Positions 8,560 through 18,335 of a stretch of DNA of 64,000 nucleotides are shown one piece after another; the first letter of the stretch is position 1, and each line of letters starts with the position of its first letter. Made by a program: the position numbers and the translations under genes. The stretch lies in NCBI GenBank assembly GCA_018702955.1, contig JABJEK010000066.1, forward strand, positions 1 through 64,000. The letters are read 5' to 3'. This stretch comes from Rhodospirillaceae bacterium. Lineage in GTDB: Bacteria > Pseudomonadota > Alphaproteobacteria > UBA6615. The notes beneath the pieces were generated by a model. It saw nothing but the letters and a program-made list of their open reading frames with translations. It ran no database searches and was not told the DNA's origin.

Positions 8560-9624
8560 TTAAGCGCCTTCCGGCACCACAACCACGCGGCCGATGATGC
8601 GGCCGTCTTCGAGGTCCTGCAGCGTCTCCGTGACCTCCGACATGGGCCGGGAGGCAACGGGGATCGGGTCCACCTTGCCGGCTTTGACCAGCGCCATCAG
8701 CTCGTGCATCTCGCTGAGCGTGCCGACATACGAACCTCGCAGCGCGATGTCCCGGGTCGGCAGTGCCAGCGTCGGGATGTCGATCCGGCCACCATACAGG
8801 CCAACGGCGATGTAGCTGCCACCCCTGCGGATCACGTCGATGCCCAGGCTCGCAGTCTCGGTGTTTGCCACGAAATCCACGACGGCACCCGCACCGGCGG
8901 TGGTGAGTTTGGCTATTTCCGCCCGCGCGTCCTCGCGTAGCGGGTTGATCGTGTGGTCCGCACCCGCTTCGCGCGCGGCGGCAAGTTTCTCTTCATCGAC
9001 ATCGACGACGATCTTCTCGTTGGCGATGAAGTCGGCGGCGATACCGACGCCCGTGAGGCCGACGCCACCAGCGCCGATAATCACGAGTTTATCGTCCGGG
9101 GACATGTCTTTCGCTTTACGGATGGCGCTGTAGGACGTGATCCCGGCACAGGCCAGCGTGCAGGCGTAATGCGGGTCGACCCCCTCGATGTCCACCAGGT
9201 AGCGCGAATGGGGAATGACAACATGATCGGCGTAGCCGCCGGGCCGGCGCACGCCCAGCGGGGCGGTGTTGGCGCAATCATTCTCGCGGCCTTCGTTGCA
9301 CCGCGCGCAGTCGCCGCAGCCCAGCCACGGAAAGATCAGATAGGTCTGGCCGATCTGTACGTCATTGCCGGCATCGGGGCCGAGTGCGACCACTTCGCCC
9401 ACGGGCTCATGGCCCATGGTGAACGGCAAATCAATGTTGCGGTCTTCCAGGGTCATCTTTGTGCCGTCGCCCAGATCGTAATAGCCGTGCCAGAAGTGCA
9501 GGTCCGAATGACACACGCCGCAGGCGGTGATCCTGAGCAACACTTCGCTGCCCTGGGGCTCGGGGGTCGCGCTCTCGACCATTTCGAGGGGCTGGTTGGC
9601 GGCGACGAGCTGATAGCTTTTCAT
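8560..9624 (-). CDS. Zinc-dependent alcohol dehydrogenase (MDR family)
   Basis: A 354-residue medium-chain dehydrogenase. Catalytic zinc ligands are suggested by CGVCHSDLHFWH and GHEPVGE, the structural zinc lobe by GCGDCARCNEGRENDC, and the NAD(P) site by GAGGVGLTG. It starts after an AGGGAAGA ribosome binding site and is the third gene of a minus-strand set after the esterase and the hydratase. It probably interconverts an alcohol and an aldehyde or ketone released by those enzymes. The stop lies 6 nt from the convergent kinase. Confidence 0.88.
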   Translation of the reverse strand: MKSYQLVAANQPLEMVESATPEPQGSEVLLRITACGVCHSDLHFWHGYYDLGDGTKMTLEDRNIDLPFTMGHEPVGEVVALGPDAGNDVQIGQTYLIFPWLGCGDCARCNEGRENDCANTAPLGVRRPGGYADHVVIPHSRYLVDIEGVDPHYACTLACAGITSYSAIRKAKDMSPDDKLVIIGAGGVGLTGVGIAADFIANEKIVVDVDEEKLAAAREAGADHTINPLREDARAEIAKLTTAGAGAVVDFVANTETASLGIDVIRRGGSYIAVGLYGGRIDIPTLALPTRDIALRGSYVGTLSEMHELMALVKAGKVDPIPVASRPMSEVTETLQDLEDGRIIGRVVVVPEGA

Positions 9625-9660
9625 GGAACGTATCTTCCCTGTGTTCTGTGCGGCTTGGAG

Positions 9661-10455
9661 CTACGCGAAACTAATGGATACCGAGCCCAGGCCCGGAATG
9701 GAATGATCGATGCGGTCACCCTGTGAGACCCAATGGGTCGCGATAACCGAGCCGAGCGTCACGAATTCGCCGGCTTCCAGGTGGCGACCGCGCTCGGCCA
9801 GGCGATTGGCCAGCCAGGCGAGGGCCTCGAGCGGATGACCCATGATGAGTGACCCGAGACCGGTCCCGAGCAATTCACCGTTCAACAGGATGGTGCCCTC
9901 GGCGGTTGCGAGGTCGAGGCCGTGCCAGTCCGCGACCGGGTCGCCGAGCACGACGGCCGCGTTAAAGAAATTGTCGGCGGCCATGGTGGGAGTGTCGAGT
10001 TCCCGATAGTTGCGGTAACGCGCTTCGACCAGCTCGATGGAGATCATCGCGGCACCCACCGCATCGCGGACGCTGTCCCGCGTGTAAGGACCGCCTTCGG
10101 CGGGCATATCCACTGAGAGAGTCACGGCGATTTCGGTCTCGACGCCGGGGTTCACGAAATTCGCAAAAACGAGGTCCGCGTGATTGTGGTGCACCGTCGT
10201 GTCGAAGACTTCACCGTAGGACGGTTCGTGGATATTCATATAAGCCTGCATCACGGGCGTGGTGCAGCCGATCTTGTAGCCGACCAGATTTCCAAGTCCG
10301 CGTTCGCCGAGGATGACATTGTGACGTTCCTGCACCGCGTAGGCATCGTCCAGATCCTGCGGCCTGTATTCAGCCGGGAGCGAGTCGAGTTTCGTCCGGT
10401 TCAATCTGTTCTCGGCAATCACTGTGGCAGCCTGGTTTATCGCGGTGAGGTCCAT
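9661..10455 (-). CDS. 2-keto-4-pentenoate hydratase-like protein (MhpD family)
   Basis: A 264-residue member of the fumarylacetoacetase/MhpD fold. The pattern YKIGCTTPVMQ, then the metal-site glutamates in GVETEIAV, is typical of 2-hydroxypenta-2,4-dienoate hydratases and related decarboxylases, which act at the end of aromatic meta-cleavage. It begins 6 nt after the stop of the esterase gene, so the two are coupled, and the alcohol dehydrogenase follows 36 nt later. No aldolase or acylating aldehyde dehydrogenase is adjacent, so the pathway is incomplete here. Confidence 0.82.
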   Translation of the reverse strand: MDLTAINQAATVIAENRLNRTKLDSLPAEYRPQDLDDAYAVQERHNVILGERGLGNLVGYKIGCTTPVMQAYMNIHEPSYGEVFDTTVHHNHADLVFANFVNPGVETEIAVTLSVDMPAEGGPYTRDSVRDAVGAAMISIELVEARYRNYRELDTPTMAADNFFNAAVVLGDPVADWHGLDLATAEGTILLNGELLGTGLGSLIMGHPLEALAWLANRLAERGRHLEAGEFVTLGSVIATHWVSQGDRIDHSIPGLGSVSISFA

Positions 10456-10461
10456 GATCTT

Positions 10462-11409
10462 CTAGTTCCTGACTAAAAATGCGCGTTGCAGCGCGTCGAT
10501 GGAGAGATTGAGGGCCTCTTTGGAGGCATCGATAAGTTTTCCATAGTGCCAGTAGCCGTGGATCATCCCGGCCATGCAGCTGTATTCGACAGCCACGCCC
10601 GCCGCCGCGAGCCGTTCGCCGTACCGTTTGCCGTCGTCGCGCAAGGGGTCGAATTCCGCCGTGACGATCTGTGTGAATGGCAATCCGCTCAGGTCACTTT
10701 CCTTGTGCGGCGACAGCATGATGTCGTCAGTCGCGGTCACGCCGGGCGCATAGCAGTCGTAATACCAGGCCATCTGATCGCGGGTCAGAAAGTAGTCTTC
10801 GTCGAGAAACGCGTAGGACGGCAAGTCCTGTTCGAAGAACATATCGGTCACGGGATAGACGAGAATTTGCGCACATAATGCCGGGCCGCCGGCCGCGCGC
10901 GCCCGCAATGCCAGGCCGGCCGCCAGGTTTCCACCCGCGCTTTCGCCGCCCACGGCAATTCGCGTTGGATCGCCGCCGAGTGCCGTGGCGTTCTTGTGCA
11001 CCCATTGCAGGGCCGCCCAGCAGTCGTCGGGCGCGGCCGGGTAGGGATGTTCGGGTGCCAGCCGGTAGTCCACAGAAACAACAATGCAGGGCACGTCCCG
11101 GCAGATCAGTCGGCATTGCGGGTCCCGGCTTTCGATGCTGCCGATGACGAACCCGCCACCATGAATGAACATGAAGATGGGAAGCGGACCAGTATCGGTT
11201 TTCGGCGAGTAGATGCGCAGGCGGATTTCACCGTTTGCACCCGGAATTTGTCGATCATCCACATTGCCGACCGGTGCGGGGTCGAAATTTCGCGGAACAA
11301 TAAACCGGTCATACGCCGCGCGTGCGTCCGCCGGCGGCATGTCCTTGAGCGGTGTCGGCGCCTGGTTGAGCAGGTCGAGGACCGCTTGCGCTTGCGGGTG
11401 CAGCGTCAT
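10462..11409 (-). CDS. HSL-family alpha/beta hydrolase (esterase)
   Basis: About 315 residues from MTLHPQAQAV; the 440-residue ORF carries a spurious N-terminus antisense to the hydantoinase gene. It has the hormone-sensitive-lipase HGGG oxyanion motif (FIHGGGFVIG), nucleophile GESAGG, aspartate in EFDPLRDDG and histidine in MIHGYWHYG. These enzymes hydrolyse short-chain esters or lactones. It is the promoter-proximal gene of the minus-strand trio and is divergent from hyuA, with a 181-nt spacer. An AGGGAT ribosome binding site precedes the chosen start. Confidence 0.9.
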   Translation of the reverse strand: MTLHPQAQAVLDLLNQAPTPLKDMPPADARAAYDRFIVPRNFDPAPVGNVDDRQIPGANGEIRLRIYSPKTDTGPLPIFMFIHGGGFVIGSIESRDPQCRLICRDVPCIVVSVDYRLAPEHPYPAAPDDCWAALQWVHKNATALGGDPTRIAVGGESAGGNLAAGLALRARAAGGPALCAQILVYPVTDMFFEQDLPSYAFLDEDYFLTRDQMAWYYDCYAPGVTATDDIMLSPHKESDLSGLPFTQIVTAEFDPLRDDGKRYGERLAAAGVAVEYSCMAGMIHGYWHYGKLIDASKEALNLSIDALQRAFLVRN

Positions 11410-11590
11410 TTTCAATCCCTGTTGAGCCGAACTTGAGTGTCGACTTCGTGTGCCAGAAGCATCCGACGCCGCCCCGGGGGCGTCAACCGGTATCAAAGGG
11501 TTTTCTCGTCCATTTTCAGGGTCGGAGACCCTATGATCATGGGCTCTGGAATGCTTCAATCCGGGCGTATTTGATTGAGGGAATGAACTG

Positions 11591-13651
11591 ATGCGGTTTG
11601 CTTGCGACACCGGGGGCACGTTCACGGATCTGATCGTTGAGGAGGATGACGGCGCGCTGTCCATGTACAAGGCGTCGACGACCCCGGCCGATCCGGTGCA
11701 AGGCGTGCTCGACGCCCTGACACTTGCCGCCGCGGACCGGGATATTCCGCTGGGTGACCTGTTGGCCCGTGGCGAGATGCTCATTCACGGCACCACCCAC
11801 GCCATCAACGCGATCATTACCGGCAACACGGCCCGGACGGCCTTCCTGACGACGTCGGGGCACCCGGACATTCTGGTGTTGCGCGAAGGTGGGCGGATCG
11901 AGCCCTTCAACTTCGTGGCACCCTATCCAGAGCCCTATATCCCGCGCGGTCTGACATTCGAGGTGCCGGAGCGCGTGAACAGTGCGGGTGAAGCACACAC
12001 GCCGCTCGATGAATCCGCCACCGTGGAGATCATTGGTAAACTCAAGGCGGCCGATGTCGAAGCTGTCGCGGTTTGTTTCCTCTGGTCGATCTCCAACCCT
12101 TCCCATGAGTTGCGCGTGGGCGAATTGCTGGAAGCGCACTTACCGGGTATTCCCTATACGCTCTCGCATCAGATCAACCCGGCCTTGCGCGAGTATCGGC
12201 GCGCGTCGGCGACGGCGATCGATGCCTCCCTGAAACCGCTCATGGGCAAGTATCTCGGCGGGCTGACCGAACGGCTCACGGCGGCCGGATTTAAGGGACG
12301 CACGCTGGTCCTGACCTCGCAGGGTGGCATGCTCGACGCGTCCGATCTGGCGCGGAAGCCGATCCATGCCATCAACTCCGGGCCTTCCATGGCGCCGATC
12401 GCGGGCCGTAATTACGCGGATATCGATTCAGCTTCGCCGAACGTCATCATCGCGGATACCGGCGGCACGACCTATGACGTCAGCCTGGTGCGCGACGGGC
12501 GCATTCCGCTGACCAAGGAAACCTGGATTGGACAGCCGTTCCGGGGCCATATGACCGGGTTCCCCTCGATCGACATCAAGAGCGTCGGCGCCGGTGGTGG
12601 TTCCATCGCCTGGGTTGATGCGGGCGGGCTGCTGCATGTCGGGCCACAGAGCGCGGGTGCCGTGCCCGGGCCGGTCTGCTATGGCGCAGGCGGCACCGAG
12701 CCCACGGTAACGGATGCCTGCGTGACGCTGGGTTATCTCGACCCGGGTTATTTCCTCGGCGGGACCATGGATCTGGATGCGGCGGGTGCACGCAAAGCGG
12801 TCGAAGACCATGTGGCAACGCCGCTGGGCCTTTCGGTCGAGGAGGCGGCGGCATCGATCCTCAGCGTTGCGACCGAGAATATGGTCCAGGCGATCTCGGA
12901 TATTACCGTCGACCAGGGGATCGATCCGGCGGATGCGGTGCTGATCGGAGGCGGTGGTGCTGCCGGCCTTAATTCCATCTATATCGCCCGTCGGCTGGGT
13001 TGCCCCACGCTGCTGATCCCGGAAACCGGCGCGGGCCTGAGCGCCGCCGGCGCGCTGATGACCGATCTGACGAACGAGTATCGCGCGACTTTCTTCACGA
13101 CATCGGATGCGTTCGACCGGAGCGGAGTCAACCGCACGCTTAACGGGTTGCGCGCCGAAGCTCAGGCTTTCATCGATGGGCCCGGTTCGAACGCGGTGTC
13201 GTCGCAAATCGAATTCGCGGTCGAGGCACGCTACGCCTCCCAGGTCTGGGAGATCGAGGTGCCGCTGCCGATCGATCAGTTCAGCGACGACCAACAGCTC
13301 GACGCTCTGAATGAGGCGTTTCATGCGATGCATGAGCGGATTTTTGCGATCCGTGACCCGGGCTCGGTCATCGAGTATGTCGGCTGGACTGTGACGGCGC
13401 GGTGCGGGTTGCGTGAAGGAGGCCCCGGCCGGCTCGGTGTGGGCAAGGGACACGAGGTCTCCGGCACCCGGCGGGTGTATTTCGCCGGTGACGGGGCGGT
13501 CGATGCAGCGGTACATGATTTCGAGACGATGGCGGCGGGCCAGCAGTTTCAGGGACCTGCTATCATCGAATCACCCTTCACGACAGTCATCGCCGACGGT
13601 GCCACGAGTTTCGAACGCACGGCGTCCGGTAGCCTCTTGATGCGGCCATAG
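11591..13651 (+). CDS. hyuA: Hydantoinase/oxoprolinase subunit A (HyuA-like)
   Basis: A 686-residue protein with the ASKHA ATP-binding phosphate motifs DTGGTFTDL at residue 5 and ADTGGTTYDVSLV near residue 292, and the characteristic FPSIDIKSVGAGGGS segment. Family members use ATP to open lactam or hydantoin rings (N-methylhydantoinase, 5-oxoprolinase) or take part in carboxylation. It is followed 16 nt later by the B subunit, the usual paired arrangement. Substrate is not predictable from sequence alone. Confidence 0.92.
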   Translation: MRFACDTGGTFTDLIVEEDDGALSMYKASTTPADPVQGVLDALTLAAADRDIPLGDLLARGEMLIHGTTHAINAIITGNTARTAFLTTSGHPDILVLREGGRIEPFNFVAPYPEPYIPRGLTFEVPERVNSAGEAHTPLDESATVEIIGKLKAADVEAVAVCFLWSISNPSHELRVGELLEAHLPGIPYTLSHQINPALREYRRASATAIDASLKPLMGKYLGGLTERLTAAGFKGRTLVLTSQGGMLDASDLARKPIHAINSGPSMAPIAGRNYADIDSASPNVIIADTGGTTYDVSLVRDGRIPLTKETWIGQPFRGHMTGFPSIDIKSVGAGGGSIAWVDAGGLLHVGPQSAGAVPGPVCYGAGGTEPTVTDACVTLGYLDPGYFLGGTMDLDAAGARKAVEDHVATPLGLSVEEAAASILSVATENMVQAISDITVDQGIDPADAVLIGGGGAAGLNSIYIARRLGCPTLLIPETGAGLSAAGALMTDLTNEYRATFFTTSDAFDRSGVNRTLNGLRAEAQAFIDGPGSNAVSSQIEFAVEARYASQVWEIEVPLPIDQFSDDQQLDALNEAFHAMHERIFAIRDPGSVIEYVGWTVTARCGLREGGPGRLGVGKGHEVSGTRRVYFAGDGAVDAAVHDFETMAAGQQFQGPAIIESPFTTVIADGATSFERTASGSLLMRP

Positions 13652-13667
13652 GAACAGGGTTGAAGCC

Positions 13668-15425
13668 ATGACAGACAAGCAACTCGACGGCGCACAGCTC
13701 GCCATTCTGGCCAACCGGTTCGAGGGTGTTTCCTCGAAGATGGGCAACACATTGCTGCGCACCGGGCGATCAGGCGTGCTCAACCGGGCGAAGGACTTCT
13801 CCTGCTGCATTTTGACCGCGGATTGCGATCTGCTGGCCGTTGCCGAAAGCCTGCCGATCCACGTGCTGTCCGGCCCGGATATCATGGCGCGCTCCATGAA
13901 GGAGTTTCACCCCGAGCTGAAGAAGGGCGACGCGTTCCTGCACAATTCGCCCTATCACGGTTGCTCTCATCCCGCAGACCACACCATCATCATGCCGGTG
14001 ATCGACGATGACGGGGTCCATCATTTTACGGTGCTGGCCAAGGCCCATCAGGCCGATATCGGCAACTCGATCCCCACGACCTATCACGGTACGGCGCGCG
14101 ACGTTTACGAAGAGGGCGCGCTGATCTTCCCGGCGGTCCAGGTGCTCAAGGACTATGAGACCATCGAGGATATCGTGCGGATGTGCCAGCTGCGCATCCG
14201 GGTGCCGGAACAGTGGCATGGTGATTTTCTGGCGATGCTCGGCTCTGCCTTGATCGGCGAGCGGGAACTCCTGGCCCTGGGCAAGGAAGTCGGCTGGGAT
14301 ACGCTGCATGCCTTCACGGGGCAGTGGTTCGAATATTCCGAGAAGCGCATGGCCGATGCCATCGGCGATGTCCCGAAGGGGCAGGCCTCGGCCCAGTCGA
14401 CCCATGACGCCATACCGGGCACGCCGGAGGAGGGCATCACCGTCACCTCGAATGTGACCGTAGATCCTGACGCCGGCCGGATCGTGGTTGATCTGCGTGA
14501 CAATGCGGACCAGATGAACTGCGGTCTCAATGTCTCGGAATCCTGCACCCGCACGGCCGCCTATATCGGCGTGTTCAACTCGATCGATCACACGGTGCCG
14601 AAGAATGCGGGTTCATTGCGCCGGATCGAGCTTCACCTGAAAGACGCCGGCGTGGTCGGCATTCCGCAGCATCCCATCAGCTGTTCGGCTTCCACCACCA
14701 ATCTCGCGGACCGTATTGTGTCGGCGACCCAGCGCGCGATGGCGGAAATGGGCGACGGGTTTGGCATGGGCGAGGTGGGTTGCTTCTGCCCACCCTCGAC
14801 GGCGGTGGTCTCGGGCACGGACCCGCGCAACGGCAAGCCCTACGTGAACCAGCTGTTCCTCGGGCACACGGCGGGTGCCGGAGCACCCCATCAGGATGCC
14901 TGGCTGACCATGCTTCATGTCGGCAATGGCGGCATGTGTTTCATCGATTCCGTCGAGCTGGATGAGGTCTACACGCCGATTCATGTTCATACCCGCCGCC
15001 TGATCCCCGACAGCGAGGGGGCCGGGCGTCACCGTGGCGCACCGGGGATCGAAGTGGAGTACGGGCCGGTCGACTGCCGGATGGAAGCGGGCTTCGTGCA
15101 TGATGGGAATATCCACGTGCCCCAGGGCGCGCGCGCCGGACTGCCCGCCGCGCGGTCGAACCAGTTCAAGGCGAACCGGAACAAGGAGCTCGAAACACTC
15201 GAGCAATGTTCGATTGTCTGGATCGAGGACGGCGAGACCCTTGTCTCGATCGCACAGGGCGGCGGCGGGTATGGTGATCCCCGGACCCGCGATCCGGACC
15301 GGGTGCTGCATGATGTGCGCGAAGGGATCGTCAGCCGGGCGCGGGCGGAAAAGGTTTATGGCGTGGCCATCGCGGATAATATGTCTGTCGATGTCGCGCG
15401 GACAACGGAACTGCGATCGGCGTAA
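13668..15425 (+). CDS. hyuB: Hydantoinase B/oxoprolinase subunit (HyuB-like)
   Basis: A 585-residue HyuB with the family features LAIRxxxV-like N-terminus (AILANRFEGVSSKMGNTLLR), HNSPYHGCSHPAD near residue 100 and the C-terminal GGGGYGDP signature. It forms the hydrolytic complex with HyuA, directly upstream. An SDR follows at 38 nt and an MFS transporter after that, suggesting an uptake-and-degradation operon for a cyclic amide or related compound. Confidence 0.92.
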   Translation: MTDKQLDGAQLAILANRFEGVSSKMGNTLLRTGRSGVLNRAKDFSCCILTADCDLLAVAESLPIHVLSGPDIMARSMKEFHPELKKGDAFLHNSPYHGCSHPADHTIIMPVIDDDGVHHFTVLAKAHQADIGNSIPTTYHGTARDVYEEGALIFPAVQVLKDYETIEDIVRMCQLRIRVPEQWHGDFLAMLGSALIGERELLALGKEVGWDTLHAFTGQWFEYSEKRMADAIGDVPKGQASAQSTHDAIPGTPEEGITVTSNVTVDPDAGRIVVDLRDNADQMNCGLNVSESCTRTAAYIGVFNSIDHTVPKNAGSLRRIELHLKDAGVVGIPQHPISCSASTTNLADRIVSATQRAMAEMGDGFGMGEVGCFCPPSTAVVSGTDPRNGKPYVNQLFLGHTAGAGAPHQDAWLTMLHVGNGGMCFIDSVELDEVYTPIHVHTRRLIPDSEGAGRHRGAPGIEVEYGPVDCRMEAGFVHDGNIHVPQGARAGLPAARSNQFKANRNKELETLEQCSIVWIEDGETLVSIAQGGGGYGDPRTRDPDRVLHDVREGIVSRARAEKVYGVAIADNMSVDVARTTELRSA

Positions 15426-15463
15426 ACGCCGGTCCTAAAATTCAAGCAAGAGGGAGAGTTTCA

Positions 15464-16225
15464 ATGCGTTTGAAAGACAAGGTAGCGATCGTCACGGGTG
15501 GTTCGGTCGGCATCGGCGCGGCGATCGCCAAGCGCTACGCCGCAGAGGGTGCAACCGTCGCCACGGTGTACAAGAGCAACGATGAGGGGGCAGCCGGGAT
15601 CATCAAGGAGATCACGGATGCCGGGGGCAAGGGCAAGGCGTTCAAGTCCGACGTGTCCGATGTTGCCAAAATCGAGCAGCTGATCGCCGATGTGATCGCC
15701 GAGTTCGGCCGGGTCGATATCCTTGTGAACAACGCCGGCGTATTCCGCACCGTGCCTGTGATGGAGACGACCGAGGAAATCTGGGATGAGCAGCTCGATC
15801 TCAACCTCAAGGGCTATTTCTTCATGGTGAAGACCCTCGTGCCGCATTTTCGCGAGAATGGCGGCGGCAAGGTGGTCAACATCTCGTCGATCGCCGGCAC
15901 CGGTGCGTTCCCGAACTGCCCGGGCTATTGCGCGTCGAAAGGCGGGGTCGTGAACATGACCCGCGCGCTCGCCGCCGAACTCGGCAAGGAGAAGATCAAC
16001 GTCAATTCCATCGCGCCGGGCAACGTCGCGACACCGCTGAACGCCCATCTGCGCGGTCCCGGGAACGAGGAATATATGCAGTTGATGAAGACTTTCACGC
16101 CGACGGGCATCGATTTTATCGATCCCGAAGACATGACCGGTACGGCCGTATTCCTGGCGACGGAGGATGCGCGCATGATCCACGGCGAGACGATCATCGT
16201 CGATGCCGGCTGGTCGGTCTGGTAG
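15464..16225 (+). CDS. Short-chain dehydrogenase/reductase
   Basis: A 253-residue classical SDR: TGGSVGIG cofactor loop at residue 12, NNAG near residue 90, catalytic serine in NISSIAG and YCASK. It starts after GAGGGAGAG. It lies between hydantoinase B and the MFS transporter in the same direction and probably oxidises a hydroxyl group of the hydantoinase product. The catalytic set is complete, so it should be active. Confidence 0.88.
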   Translation: MRLKDKVAIVTGGSVGIGAAIAKRYAAEGATVATVYKSNDEGAAGIIKEITDAGGKGKAFKSDVSDVAKIEQLIADVIAEFGRVDILVNNAGVFRTVPVMETTEEIWDEQLDLNLKGYFFMVKTLVPHFRENGGGKVVNISSIAGTGAFPNCPGYCASKGGVVNMTRALAAELGKEKINVNSIAPGNVATPLNAHLRGPGNEEYMQLMKTFTPTGIDFIDPEDMTGTAVFLATEDARMIHGETIIVDAGWSVW

Positions 16226-16236
16226 GCGGAAGAAAC

Positions 16237-17439
16237 TTGGCCGACCGCGAGAATGTCCATTTTCTGCTTCTGAATATCGGGCATTTCCTGACGCATCTGT
16301 TCATGCTGATTTTCGCGACCGCGGCGGCGCTGACGCTGTCGCGTGACTGGGGCATGAGCTATGGCGAGCTGATCGCCTTCGCGACCCCTGGGTTCGTCGC
16401 CTATGCGGTGTTTACTCTGCCGGCCGGCTGGCTTGCCGACCGATGGAGCCGGGAAGGGATGATGGCGGTCTTCTTTCTGGGGATCGGCGCCGCGTCGGCT
16501 GTTACGGCGCTGGCCGAAACGCCGGTGCAGATGGCGGTTGGCTTGTTTGCCATCGGCATGTTCGCGGCGATCTACCATCCGGTGGGGATCGCGCTCGTGA
16601 TTCACGGGCGACAGCGCACCGGTGTGCCGATTGCCATCAACGGTATCTTCGGGAACCTGGGGGTGGCGGCGGCGGCCCTGATCACCGCGCTGTTCATCGA
16701 CCATGCGGGTTGGCGGTCTGCCTTTGTCTGGCCGGGCCTGTTTTCAATGGCGATGGGTGGTGTGTATCTGTTCGTGGTTGCGGGCCGGAGCCATGAGGGG
16801 CACCAACAGGCAAAGCCGACCTCGGCAGGTGGGGCCGGGCAGATGCTGTTCGATCGCGCCACGATGATCCGCGTGCTGGTGATCGTGTTCCTGACATCAT
16901 CGATGGGCGGGTTGGTCTTTCAAAGCACGACGTTCACCCTGCCCAAGGTCTTCGATGAGCAACTGGGTGACATAGCCGTGTCCGCGTCGGATGTCGGCTG
17001 GTTTGCGTTCCTGGTCTTGTCGATCGCCGCGGTGGGGCAGCTTGTCGTTGGCTACCTGGTTGATCGGGTCCCGGTTCGCCGGGTGTTCATGATCGTTGCG
17101 GCGCTGCAGGCGTCCCTGTTTGCGCTCATGCCGGGCCTCACGGGCTGGCAGGCCCTCATCGTGGCCATCGCCTTCATGTTCGCGGTATTCGGCCAGATTC
17201 CGATCAATGACGTCCTGATCGGGCGGGTGACCCATAGCGAATGGCGTTCGCGGGTCTTCGCGCTGCGCTACATGATCAATTTCTCGATCATCGCGTCATC
17301 GGTGCCGTTGATCGCCTGGATTCACAGCAACTGGGGGTTCGACACCCTGTTCGTGCTGCTCGCCGTCACGGCGGCATGCATTCTGGCGGCGGTGTCATTG
17401 CTGCCCGTGCTGCGGTTTTCCACGGCCCCTGCCGAATAG
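16237..17439 (+). CDS. MFS transporter
   Basis: About 400 residues with twelve hydrophobic segments and a typical MFS loop between segments 2 and 3 (GWLADRWSREGMM). The ORF track opens far upstream inside the SDR. I chose TTG 16237, which follows GGCGGAAG at a good spacing and sits 11 nt after the SDR stop. This gives the N-terminus ADRENVHFLLLNIGHFLTHLF. It likely imports or exports the compound handled by the hydantoinase operon. It converges with the nitroreductase, leaving a 6-nt gap. Confidence 0.85.
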   Translation: MADRENVHFLLLNIGHFLTHLFMLIFATAAALTLSRDWGMSYGELIAFATPGFVAYAVFTLPAGWLADRWSREGMMAVFFLGIGAASAVTALAETPVQMAVGLFAIGMFAAIYHPVGIALVIHGRQRTGVPIAINGIFGNLGVAAAALITALFIDHAGWRSAFVWPGLFSMAMGGVYLFVVAGRSHEGHQQAKPTSAGGAGQMLFDRATMIRVLVIVFLTSSMGGLVFQSTTFTLPKVFDEQLGDIAVSASDVGWFAFLVLSIAAVGQLVVGYLVDRVPVRRVFMIVAALQASLFALMPGLTGWQALIVAIAFMFAVFGQIPINDVLIGRVTHSEWRSRVFALRYMINFSIIASSVPLIAWIHSNWGFDTLFVLLAVTAACILAAVSLLPVLRFSTAPAE

Positions 17440-17445
17440 AGCGAA

Positions 17446-18282
17446 CTAGCTCAGGTTGAAGCCCTTCTTGCGGACATAGGCGCCGAAATCGGTGCGTTGG
17501 GGTTCGTTGTACTGGCGCGCCTTGTCCTCAGACCATGTGTAGGGATCGCGGGTGCCGAACCGGTCGGGGTCGCGCTGCGACCCGTAGGGGCGGAGTTCGG
17601 CGCGCCGTGCGTCATAGGCCTTGATCGCGCCCCACTGAGCCTCTTCGTTGTAGCTGTCGGTGTGGACGGTCGCCGCGAGCGGCAGGCGAAGGTTCACGCG
17701 CGGTGGTCGGCCCGGCCAGCCCAGCGTCATGCCGGCGACGGGGAACACCCAGTCCGGCAGGCCCAGCAATTCGTTGACCGTCTCCAGATGGTCTCGAATG
17801 GTGCTGATGGGGCAGGTGCCAAGGCCGGCCGCGTCGGCGGCCAGCACGAAGGCGGACAGCGCGATTCCGGCGTCCACGGCGGCGTTGAAGAAGGCATCGA
17901 GATGGTCATTCTCGAACGGATGACCGTGGCGCTCGTGAATCTGGCGCAGGCGGCGGTTGTTGCCGCAGAAGACGAGGAATACCGGCGCGTCGGCGATCCA
18001 GGGGCTGCCCGGGAAGAGCGCGTTGATCGTGGCGCGTTTGTCCGGGTCATTCACGATGATGATGTCACGCTGCTGCAGGTCGCTCTTGGTCGGCGAAGAA
18101 AGCGCGAGCGCGCAGAGTTGCTGCACCATGCCTGAGCTCAGCGGTGTGTCGGTGTAACTGCGGCAGGATTGGTGGCTGGCGATGGATTGCCAGAGACCGG
18201 CTTCCGGGGCGTCAGGGATATTCTGCGGCGCGTCGTTGAAACGAAGCAGCAGCAGCTCGTCGATGTCTGGTGCGTCGGCCAT
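17446..18282 (-). CDS. Nitroreductase family flavoprotein
   Basis: A 278-residue FMN-dependent nitroreductase. The FMN phosphate motif SHQSCRSYTDTPL near residue 37 and SSPTKSDLQQRD near residue 63 match the family. The C-terminal LGWPGRPPRVNLRLPL is a common nitroreductase ending. The extended C-terminal tail (about 60 residues) may be a membrane-free cap. It reduces nitro, enone or quinone groups with NAD(P)H. It follows the acyl-CoA synthetase in the same direction with a 53-nt spacer. Confidence 0.87.
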   Translation of the reverse strand: MADAPDIDELLLLRFNDAPQNIPDAPEAGLWQSIASHQSCRSYTDTPLSSGMVQQLCALALSSPTKSDLQQRDIIIVNDPDKRATINALFPGSPWIADAPVFLVFCGNNRRLRQIHERHGHPFENDHLDAFFNAAVDAGIALSAFVLAADAAGLGTCPISTIRDHLETVNELLGLPDWVFPVAGMTLGWPGRPPRVNLRLPLAATVHTDSYNEEAQWGAIKAYDARRAELRPYGSQRDPDRFGTRDPYTWSEDKARQYNEPQRTDFGAYVRKKGFNLS

Positions 18283-18335
18283 GGTCGGTCGTCTTTCCGT
18301 GGTGTCTCTTCATGCCTGTGACGGCATGGAAGCTT

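Noticed and set aside
12428-13516. 362-codon minus-strand ORF
   Set aside because: Antisense to hyuA, Arg/Asp/His-rich, no motif.
15928-16236. Upstream extension of the MFS ORF
   Set aside because: It overlaps the SDR in another frame and lacks membrane character; the TTG at 16237 with a ribosome binding site is better.
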